DNA from: Bizionia sp.
Lineage (GTDB): Bacteria > Bacteroidota > Bacteroidia > Flavobacteriales > Flavobacteriaceae
Assembly (NCBI GenBank): GCA_018067115.1
Contig: JAGPVI010000257.1
Span: 1 to 7,015, forward strand
Direction of reading: 5' to 3'
Length of the DNA: 7,015 nt
The notes below the pieces were generated by a model that was given only the letters and a program-made list of their open reading frames with translations, ran no database searches and was not told where the DNA came from. Below are positions 1 through 5,286 of this stretch, piece after piece (the stretch's first letter is position 1; every line of letters starts with the position of its first letter). Both the position numbers and the translations under genes were made by a program.

Positions 1-692
1 TCTAAATTTGGTAAAGCGATAAGCATAAAATCGCCACGACCCCAAATATGTAAGGCGTTTTTGTAGGTTTTATATCCGTTATTTTCGGCGGGTAAAATGC
101 TTAATTCTTTATAACCGTGTGTTAAATAGTCTTGTAAAAAACTGAATAAAAATTTATTTTCTAAATAGTAACTTTTTCGTAGTGATGATCCTGCACCATC
201 GGTACCAAAAATAACATCTGCCGTTTGCGACGACTCTTCTTTGGTTTCATAATTATAAAAATGTGACGTTGCGTTTTCGAAATCTACAGAACGGCAATCA
301 TGATTAAAATGAATAGTCACGTTTGGTAAAGCTTCTGCTTCATTTAATAATAGACTATTTAAATCACCACGAGAAATAGAATTTATAAACTCATGCTCGC
401 GACCACTGTAAGGCGCTAAAATAGTATTGCCTTCGGTATCGTGAAGCATACGGCCATTCATTGGGATGCATAGCGGGTGTACTTTGTCTTGAATACCTAC
501 TAAATCCATTGCTGCAAAACCGCGATCTGAAAGAGCTAAATTAATAGAACGCCCGGCAGAAATATCTACTTTTCTTAAGTCTGGACGTTTTTCGAAAACG
601 GTAACATTATAGCCACGTTGGCCTAATCGTAATGCTAACAAAGAACCACAAAGTCCTGCGCCTACTATCTGTATGTTTTTTTCTTTAATCAT
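1..692 (-). CDS. kmo: Kynurenine 3-monooxygenase, N-terminal part (C-terminus beyond left edge)
   Basis: This FAD- and NADPH-dependent enzyme hydroxylates L-kynurenine to 3-hydroxykynurenine. Translating the minus strand from the ATG at 692 gives 230 residues before the edge; the family is about 450 long, so roughly half is visible. The N-terminal Rossmann motif GAGLCG (residues 11-16) binds FAD, with the ribose-binding acidic residue expected at E34 in VFEKR. AGRSINLALSDRG (46-58), ISRGDLN (106-112), the flavin motif GTDGAGSSLR (163-172) and HIWGRGDFMLIALPN (215-229) are all typical of KMO. R81 and Y95 have the same spacing as the Arg/Tyr pair that holds the kynurenine carboxylate in characterised KMOs (R85/Y99 in human), which suggests a competent substrate site. 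The start overlaps the kynU stop in ATGATTAA, so the two genes are probably translationally coupled in one operon. Identity is firm; activity cannot be judged without the C-terminal half. Confidence 0.93.
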   Translation of the reverse strand, partial: MIKEKNIQIVGAGLCGSLLALRLGQRGYNVTVFEKRPDLRKVDISAGRSINLALSDRGFAAMDLVGIQDKVHPLCIPMNGRMLHDTEGNTILAPYSGREHEFINSISRGDLNSLLLNEAEALPNVTIHFNHDCRSVDFENATSHFYNYETKEESSQTADVIFGTDGAGSSLRKSYYLENKFLFSFLQDYLTHGYKELSILPAENNGYKTYKNALHIWGRGDFMLIALPNL

Positions 693-1956
693 TTAAAATA
701 GTTTTCAGTTTTTCGACCATTAAATAGATGTCTTGATACGAGTTGTAAAGTGGTATTGGGGCACAACGAATAACGTCGGGCTCTCTCCAATCGCTAATAA
801 CTCCAGCAGCCGTTAATTTATCGTGTAGTGAGCGGTCTGCATTTTTTACTTGAATAGATAATTGGCAACCACGCTCGTCTGGATTGCTAGGCGTTATTAT
901 TTTAATGTCTGAATTATTTAATTGCTGAAGTAAAAATTCGAAATAGCCAGTAATAAGCTTCGATTTTTTAGTCAGTTTTTCCATTCCTACTTCGTTAAAC
1001 ATATCAGCTGAAGCTTTTATCGCTGCCATTGATAAAATAGGAGGGTTGCTTAACTGCCAACCTTCGGCACCGGCGAGCACATCAAATTCTCCACGCATAT
1101 TAAAACGCGTTGCTTTGTTGTGGCTCCACCAACCTGTAAAACGGTTTAGGTCTTTATTGTGTGCGTGTCGCTCATGTACGAAACAACCGCCTAAACTTCC
1201 AGGACCAGAGTTCATATATTTATAAGTACACCACACAGCGAAGTCTGCTCCCGAATCATGAAGATTAAGGGCAACGTTTCCAGCGCCGTGAGCACAATCG
1301 AAACCTACTTTACAGCCGTGTTTATGTGCTAAAGTTACAATACGTTTTAAATCGAAGTATTGTCCGGTGTAATAATTAACACCACCAATCATTACTAGTG
1401 CAATGTCGTCACCTTGAGATTCTAAAATAGCTTCTAAATCCTCGTGTCGGGCTAATTCTTCACCTGGTCGTGGGGTCCACAAGACTAATCCCTCTTTATC
1501 GTCATATCCGTGATGGCGTAATTGAGATTCTACGGCATATTTATCACTAGGAAACGCATCCGATTCAATTAAAATTTTATAACGCTTTGGAGTCGGTTTA
1601 TAAAAGCTAACCATCATAAAATGAAGGTTTGCTGTAAGGGTGTTCATGACAACTACTTCAATAGGTTTTGCGCCAACCACTTTCGCCATACTATCGGTTA
1701 AAAACTCGTGGTATGGTAACCAAGGGTTTTTAGCATCGGTATGCCCTTCTACACCAAGATTTGCCCAATCTTCGAGCTCCTGATTAATGTAGTCTTTAGT
1801 TGCTTTTGGTTGTAAACCGAGAGAATTTCCGCAGAGATAAATAAGGTCGTTTCCTTTTTTATCTTTTGGTATATGAAATTGATTTCTATAGTGTGCTAGT
1901 TCGTCTTCTTTATCTAATTGCTTAGCGTAATCAAGACCTAAATTGTAGTTGGACAA
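685..1956 (-). CDS. kynU: Kynureninase (L-kynurenine hydrolase), TTG start
   Basis: This PLP-dependent hydrolase cleaves kynurenine to anthranilate and alanine, or 3-hydroxykynurenine to 3-hydroxyanthranilate; the partner kmo gene makes the second substrate likely. The protein is 423 residues, full length for the family. Conserved blocks include GNSLGLQPK (43-51), the GVEGH segment (68-72), GFDCAHGAGN (218-227) with PLP-contacting D220 and H223, and CTYKYMNSGPG (243-253), where K246 is the Schiff-base lysine and Y245 a PLP-contacting tyrosine. All four sit exactly 30 residues before human D250, H253, Y275 and K276. There is no usable ATG: an in-frame TAA lies three codons upstream of the TTG at 1956 and the first internal Met is residue 90, well inside the fold. 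TTG is therefore the best start (ATT one codon earlier is less likely). It is the first gene of a kynU-kmo operon, with a possible promoter element just upstream at 1981-1988. Confidence 0.95.
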   Translation of the reverse strand: MSNYNLGLDYAKQLDKEDELAHYRNQFHIPKDKKGNDLIYLCGNSLGLQPKATKDYINQELEDWANLGVEGHTDAKNPWLPYHEFLTDSMAKVVGAKPIEVVVMNTLTANLHFMMVSFYKPTPKRYKILIESDAFPSDKYAVESQLRHHGYDDKEGLVLWTPRPGEELARHEDLEAILESQGDDIALVMIGGVNYYTGQYFDLKRIVTLAHKHGCKVGFDCAHGAGNVALNLHDSGADFAVWCTYKYMNSGPGSLGGCFVHERHAHNKDLNRFTGWWSHNKATRFNMRGEFDVLAGAEGWQLSNPPILSMAAIKASADMFNEVGMEKLTKKSKLITGYFEFLLQQLNNSDIKIITPSNPDERGCQLSIQVKNADRSLHDKLTAAGVISDWREPDVIRCAPIPLYNSYQDIYLMVEKLKTILND

Positions 1957-1980
1957 AATGTGTTATTTTTTGGTTTCCAA

Positions 1981-1988
1981 CAAAAATA
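1981..1988 (-). promoter_or_regulatory. Possible -7 promoter element for kynU-kmo
   Basis: Read on the minus strand this is TATTTTTG, a full match to the Bacteroidota -7 consensus TAnnTTTG. It lies 24 nt upstream of the TTG start, which would give a short leader of about 18 nt and fits initiation at 1956. The nearest upstream TTG (-33 element) is 24 nt away, just outside the usual 17-23 spacing, so the promoter may be weak or the match fortuitous. No Shine-Dalgarno sequence is evident, as is usual in this phylum. Confidence 0.4.
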
Positions 1989-2022
1989 AGGATTAATAAT
2001 TTAGTAGAGAAGCAATTTTAAA

Positions 2023-2042
2023 TTTCTAAAGCTATTTAGAAA
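2023..2042 (-). other. Small AT-rich hairpin over the stop codon of the lipoprotein gene
   Basis: TTTCTAAA and TTTAGAAA form a perfect 8-bp inverted repeat around a 4-nt loop that holds the TAG stop codon of the upstream lipoprotein gene. On the minus strand it is followed by TTTAAAATTG and not by a clean T-run, so it could at best be a weak terminator or a processing structure separating the lipoprotein gene from kynU. The repeat is seen directly; the function is a guess. Confidence 0.3.
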
Positions 2043-2718
2043 CCACCTTAATATTGGTGAAATTTAGGTTCCAGTTCTCACCCAATTTCTTATGAGATTT
2101 CGCGATTGTTAGTCCGCCAAAACTGTCGTAATCTTCCCAGGTTGTAGCCATAGAAGGTTCTGGACTGTTTCCTTTTCTATATACCCATTCTTGAATAATA
2201 TAATCGTCGCCGTAGAAAAAATCGTAAGCATCGCCCGGTGTATAACCACCATTATTAGAATAGGTTAAGGTGATTTTATTTACAGTGTTATTGCTAAGTG
2301 GTGCAACCTCTTTTGTAGGTTTAGAAAGCGATGTGCCTGCATCCCAAACTAAATTAAAAGGGGCTAATAACCAATATTTATCGTTAATGAAACCTTTGTC
2401 TATTGCAGTCGTTAAACTATCTAAAGCGTTGCGATTGTAGCTAATGGTTTCATTAGTGTTTTTTATGAATTCTACTTTATTTTCTTTTGGAAACCATTTC
2501 CATTGGCGTTCAAAATGCGTAGAATCTTTATCGACATTAAAGGTGAATTGAATTTCTGTTACAGCATCCCAGTTTTTATAACCGTGTGCATTTGCAATTT
2601 TTTCTGCAATAGATAGTTCTTTTACAATAGCTGTTTCGGGAATAGTTTCATTTTGTTTTTCATTTTTACAAGATGAAATGACAATAGCAAAAAAGAAGAT
2701 GAAGATATATTTAGACAT
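2032..2718 (-). CDS. Putative lipoprotein of unknown function
   Basis: I do not recognise a characterised function. From the ATG at 2718 the protein has 228 residues. It begins with a lysine, a very hydrophobic stretch (IFIFFFAIVI) and the lipobox-like ISSC, so signal peptidase II should cleave before C17. KNEKQNE follows; an early Lys/acidic stretch loosely resembles flavobacterial surface-export signals, but it is not a full match. The mature part starts with a helix-like IAEKIANAHGYKNWDAV (37-53), then alternating hydrophobic/polar segments rich in aromatics (FERQWKWFP 69-77, YWLLAPFNLVWD 115-126, YDFFYGDDYIIQEWVYRKG 165-183), suggesting a mostly beta fold. This looks like the LolA/LolB-like one-domain lipoproteins common in flavobacteria, possibly the DUF6503-type group, but that is recall of overall character and not a verified match. 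An upstream in-frame ATG at 2769 would add 17 residues ahead of the signal peptide and spoil it, so 2718 is preferred. It ends 75 nt before kynU and diverges from the methyltransferase gene. Confidence 0.85.
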   Translation of the reverse strand: MSKYIFIFFFAIVISSCKNEKQNETIPETAIVKELSIAEKIANAHGYKNWDAVTEIQFTFNVDKDSTHFERQWKWFPKENKVEFIKNTNETISYNRNALDSLTTAIDKGFINDKYWLLAPFNLVWDAGTSLSKPTKEVAPLSNNTVNKITLTYSNNGGYTPGDAYDFFYGDDYIIQEWVYRKGNSPEPSMATTWEDYDSFGGLTIAKSHKKLGENWNLNFTNIKVVSK

Positions 2719-2776
2719 ATTGAGTGTAGTTTTTAGCGAAATTAGGCAATATCGCTTAATTATAAACACATTGTGA

Positions 2777-2810
2777 CAAATATGTATAAAACACGAAGTG
2801 CTTTCACCAA
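2777..2810 (-). promoter_or_regulatory. Weak candidate promoter for the lipoprotein gene
   Basis: On the minus strand a TTG (2808-2810) is followed after 23 nt by CATATTTG (2777-2784), one mismatch from TAnnTTTG. The spacing is at the upper limit of the Bacteroidota range and the leader would be about 50 nt. The TTG lies inside the loop region of the inverted repeat at 2796-2824, so a protein bound there would cover the promoter. A second, poorer -7 candidate, TAATTTCG at 2737-2744, has no TTG at a suitable distance. Low confidence. Confidence 0.2.
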
Positions 2811-2824
2811 TGGTAAAAGCACTT
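2796..2824. repeat. Inverted repeat between divergent genes (possible operator)
   Basis: AAGTGCTTT (2796-2804) and AAAGCACTT (2816-2824) are perfect 9-nt inverted arms. Inside them ACC/GGT extend the dyad by 3 bp after one mismatch, leaving an AAT loop. The site lies in the 193-nt spacer between the lipoprotein gene (start 2718, minus) and the methyltransferase gene (start 2912, plus). Neither gene ends here and no T-run follows on the plus strand, so a terminator role makes little sense; on the minus strand the following CGTGTTTTAT is only a weak T tract. A dyad of this size between divergent promoters is typical of a dimeric regulator's operator, though a leader structure cannot be excluded. 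The rest of the spacer is AT-rich, with two TATATATA-like tracts and no clear promoter for the plus-strand gene. Confidence 0.5.
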
Positions 2825-2911
2825 CAAATATATATAGGCGCACAAGGCGGAATAGTTGTTTATTATATATACGTGAGAAAGCATTAACTTGGATGTTTTA
2901 AAAGAAGAATA

Positions 2912-3712
2912 ATGGAAGATTTAACAAAATATTTTGAAACCAATAAAGCCACTTGGAATGCAAAGGTTAAAGCGCATTCTGCATCAGATATGTATAATTT
3001 AGAGGCGTTTAAAAATGGAGAGTCGTCTTTAAAGACTTACGAGTTAAATGCTTTAGGTGACGTAAAGAATAAGAGTTTATTGCATTTGCAATGTCATTTT
3101 GGTCAAGATACTTTAAGTTGGAGCCGATTAGGCGCCAAATGTGTAGGTGTAGATTTAAGTGATGAAGGCGTAAAGTTAGCACAGCAATTGAATGAGGAAT
3201 TGAATCTTGATGCGCAATTTGTGTGTTGTAATGTCTTAGATACTTCTAAATATATAACGGAAACGTTTGATATTGTTTTTACAAGTTATGGTGTAATTGG
3301 TTGGTTGCCAGATTTAAAGCCTTGGGGGCAAATGATTGCGGAACGTCTTAATAAAGGCGGTGTTTTTTATATGGTAGAGTTTCATCCTATAGTTTGGATG
3401 TTCGATTATTTAAAAGAGCAGCCAATAATGAAGTATGGGTATATGCAAGACACAGTGATTTATGAGGAATATGAAGGCACTTATGCGGATACCGGAAATA
3501 AGATGGTTAGTAAAGAATACGGCTGGAATCACGGATTAAGTGAGGTTATAAACGCATTAACTGCAGCGGGTTTACATATAGATTATTTAAATGAATATAA
3601 TGAAACGCCATATAATGTTTTACCCGATTTGGTAAAGACAACATGGGGTAATTATATGACTAAAGACAAGCTGTATCCCTTAACTTTTGAAATTAAAGCA
3701 ACTAAAATTTAA
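2912..3712 (+). CDS. Class I SAM-dependent methyltransferase, substrate unknown
   Basis: The 266-residue protein has a Rossmann-type methyltransferase domain (Methyltransf_11/25-like). Motif I is SLLHLQCHFGQDTLSW (55-70), a variant of the glycine-rich SAM loop in which HLQCHFGQDT replaces the usual ExGxGxG; this form is, as I recall it, shared by a subgroup of small-molecule methyltransferases. VGVDLS (78-83) places D81 as the ribose-binding acid, and CCNVLD (105-110) fits the adenine-contacting region. FDIVFTSYGVIGWLPDL (119-135) is motif IV-like, and LNKGGVFYMVEFHP (146-159) is the post-motif strand. The C-terminal part, rich in Tyr and Trp, probably forms the substrate cap. There is no signal peptide, so it should be cytosolic. 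ATG at 2912 is preceded by AAAAGAAGAAT, a purine-rich but not classic ribosome site; an ATG at 2893 meets a stop after two codons. The stop overlaps that of msrA by 4 nt. The methyl acceptor cannot be inferred from context. Confidence 0.88.
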   Translation: MEDLTKYFETNKATWNAKVKAHSASDMYNLEAFKNGESSLKTYELNALGDVKNKSLLHLQCHFGQDTLSWSRLGAKCVGVDLSDEGVKLAQQLNEELNLDAQFVCCNVLDTSKYITETFDIVFTSYGVIGWLPDLKPWGQMIAERLNKGGVFYMVEFHPIVWMFDYLKEQPIMKYGYMQDTVIYEEYEGTYADTGNKMVSKEYGWNHGLSEVINALTAAGLHIDYLNEYNETPYNVLPDLVKTTWGNYMTKDKLYPLTFEIKATKI

Positions 3713-4374
3713 TGGTTCTTCTTTAATACCTCAGGCATTTTTGCTTGAAATTTTTTCAAACGGGGAACCGATACATTTCTTATGTAACTGTTATTAGGAT
3801 TTAGTTTTTCGTAGTTTTGGTGATATCCTTCAGCTTTCCAAAATTTCTGAAACGGGTAAACCTCCGCAGCAATACTTTTACCTAGCTTAGTCGATAGCAT
3901 TTCTTTCTTGTTAAGTATTAGTTCTTTTTCATCGTTATTCTGGTAGAAAATAATAGAGCGGTATTGCGAACCTCTATCTGGCCCTTGCCCGTTAACTTGA
4001 GTAGGGTTCTGAGATGCAAAATAAACCTCAAGCAACGTATTAAAAGTAACCACTTTAGGATTGTAGATTACTTCTACAGCTTCGGCGTGTCCTGTTCTTC
4101 CTGTATTGCTAGATTCGTAGGTTGGGTATTCTGTGTGGCCTCCAGCATAACCACTTATTACTTCGCTAACACCATTTACGCTTTCGTAAACAGCCTCTAC
4201 GCACCAAAAGCAGCCGCTAGCAAAATAAGCACGTGCCATACCGTTTTCTATGGGAACAGTAATAGGTTCTGCATTTTGAAGGTAGTTTTGCTTATCTGTT
4301 AACTCCTTATTCTGTGCATTATTTTGGCAACTTATTAGAAGAGTTATAAGTAAGAGGGGACGTAGCTTTTTCAT
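3709..4374 (-). CDS. msrA: Peptide-methionine (S)-S-oxide reductase MsrA, lipoprotein form
   Basis: MsrA reduces the S-epimer of methionine sulfoxide, free or in oxidised proteins, back to methionine. The 221-residue product carries the signature GCFWCVE (54-60): C55 is the catalytic cysteine, C58 a nearby second cysteine and E60 part of the active site. GYAGGHTEYPTYE (75-87), TGHAEAVEV (94-102) with E98, GPDRGSQYRS (131-140) with D133 and Y138, and EGYHQNY (182-188) complete the family pattern. The N-terminus KKLRPLLLITLLISC has basic residues, a hydrophobic core and lipobox LISC, so C16 should be lipidated and the enzyme membrane-anchored outside the cytoplasm. About 30 residues of linker separate C16 from the catalytic domain. 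There is no fused MsrB domain. No other cysteine follows C58, so reduction must use the C55/C58 pair or an external thiol. The gene stands alone on its strand, 129 nt downstream of the coiled-coil protein gene and behind a strong terminator; I see no good TAnnTTTG promoter in that gap. Confidence 0.95.
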   Translation of the reverse strand: MKKLRPLLLITLLISCQNNAQNKELTDKQNYLQNAEPITVPIENGMARAYFASGCFWCVEAVYESVNGVSEVISGYAGGHTEYPTYESSNTGRTGHAEAVEVIYNPKVVTFNTLLEVYFASQNPTQVNGQGPDRGSQYRSIIFYQNNDEKELILNKKEMLSTKLGKSIAAEVYPFQKFWKAEGYHQNYEKLNPNNSYIRNVSVPRLKKFQAKMPEVLKKNH

Positions 4375-4447
4375 AGGTTATATAGGATTTTTATGTTTGG
4401 TCGTTGTAGAGGGTATTCCCTTAATCTATAAACTATAAATGTTTGTT

Positions 4448-4489
4448 AAATAAAAAAGCCTCTATAAAATTATAGAGGCTTTTTTATTT
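4448..4489. terminator. Strong bidirectional rho-independent terminator
   Basis: The two 19-nt arms are exact reverse complements around a 4-nt AAAT loop. The core is GCCTCTATA/TATAGAGGC flanked by A6 and T6, so the T-run follows the stem on either strand. On the minus strand it lies 14 nt after the stop of the coiled-coil gene and should end the nif3-like operon, insulating msrA. In the plus direction it would stop any transcript running from the methyltransferase gene through msrA. Confidence 0.88.
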
Positions 4490-4503
4490 GTATAGCAATG
4501 GAA

Positions 4504-5283
4504 TTACAGTTTTTTAAACATTTTTTCCATTTTTTCTTTTTCTTCTTGAGCTAAAAGTTCATCGACTAAAATACGTCCAGAATGCTCATCGGTAATAATT
4601 TTTTTACGCGATCCTATTTCCATTTGTACTTGTGGTGGAATAGTGAAGTAAGATCCTCCAGAAGCACCTCTTTCGATTGGCACAACTGCTAATCCGTTTT
4701 TAACATTTTTACGAATACGCATATAAGCAGCTACTAAACGCTCCTCAATTTTCTTTTTGTATTCTTCAGATTTTTTAATTAGCGCTTCTTCTTCCTTTTC
4801 AGTTTCAGATAAAATAGCGTCTAATTCACTTTTCTTATGTTTTAAGTGATCTGCACGTTGGTCTACGTGTTCTTTTGTTTTAGCAAGAACATCTTTTTTC
4901 TGCTCTATTTGAGCTTTAAATTCTCTGATGTGTTTTTCAGCTAATTCAATTTCAAGTTCTTGGTATTCTACTTCTTTAGTTAATGAATCAAATTCTCTGT
5001 TATTTCTAACATTCTTTTGTTGTTCACTATACTTTTTTATTAATGTTTTAGCTTCTTCAATAAGGTTTTTCTTACCTGTTATATCAGATTCTACAGTATC
5101 TAAACTTGATTGAAGTTTTTCTAATCTGGTTTTTAATCCAGCGACTTCATCTTCTAAATCGCTAACTTCTAAAGGTAGTTCTCCTCGAACATTTCTTATA
5201 TCGTCGATTCTAGAATCAATTAATTGTAAATCGTAAAGAGATCTTAAACGCTCTTCTACAGTTACTTCTTTACTCTTTGCCAT
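4504..5283 (-). CDS. Coiled-coil protein of the C4 zinc-ribbon family, zinc cysteines lost
   Basis: The 259-residue protein belongs to the group usually named 'zinc ribbon domain-containing protein' (DUF164/CT398-like): a long N-terminal antiparallel coiled coil followed by a small C-terminal ribbon. Residues 8 to about 185 are highly charged and heptad-like (Leu/Ile with Glu/Lys/Arg), with the conserved NNREFDSLTKEVE segment at 94-106. The ribbon is recognisable as GASGGSYFTIPPQVQMEI (206-223) and KKIITDEHSGRILVDELL (227-244). In the usual family form the pattern is xCGGC...IPPQ...VCxxCGRILV; here the four ligand positions are S208, S211, D232 and S235, and the whole protein has no cysteine. 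Zinc binding in the standard way is therefore impossible. It starts 3 nt after the nif3-like stop, so the two are co-transcribed, and a terminator follows 14 nt after its own stop. The biochemical role of this family is not established; cytosolic location is likely as there is no signal peptide. Confidence 0.88.
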   Translation of the reverse strand: MAKSKEVTVEERLRSLYDLQLIDSRIDDIRNVRGELPLEVSDLEDEVAGLKTRLEKLQSSLDTVESDITGKKNLIEEAKTLIKKYSEQQKNVRNNREFDSLTKEVEYQELEIELAEKHIREFKAQIEQKKDVLAKTKEHVDQRADHLKHKKSELDAILSETEKEEEALIKKSEEYKKKIEERLVAAYMRIRKNVKNGLAVVPIERGASGGSYFTIPPQVQMEIGSRKKIITDEHSGRILVDELLAQEEKEKMEKMFKKL

Positions 5284-5286
5284 ATT

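Noticed and set aside
2719..2769. Longer start for the lipoprotein gene at 2769
   Set aside because: It would place 17 extra residues with mixed charge before the lipoprotein signal peptide; the ATG at 2718 gives a normal signal and lipobox.
3964..4302. Open frame of 112 codons on the plus strand
   Set aside because: It lies wholly antisense to msrA, has an unnatural composition rich in Ser/Cys, and shows no domain or start signal; it is a shadow of the real gene.
4392..4399. TATGTTTG on the plus strand, a full -7 consensus match
   Set aside because: No plus-strand gene starts downstream, no TTG is suitably placed upstream, and the terminator follows within 50 nt; a chance match in AT-rich DNA.
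4410..4421. Short dyad AGGG-TATT-CCCT upstream of msrA
   Set aside because: Only 4 bp of stem; too short to be called an operator or structure without comparative data.
4928..5113. Open frame of 61 codons on the plus strand
   Set aside because: It is antisense to the coiled-coil gene and reflects its skewed codon use (Glu/Lys codons read backwards as Phe/Leu/Ser).
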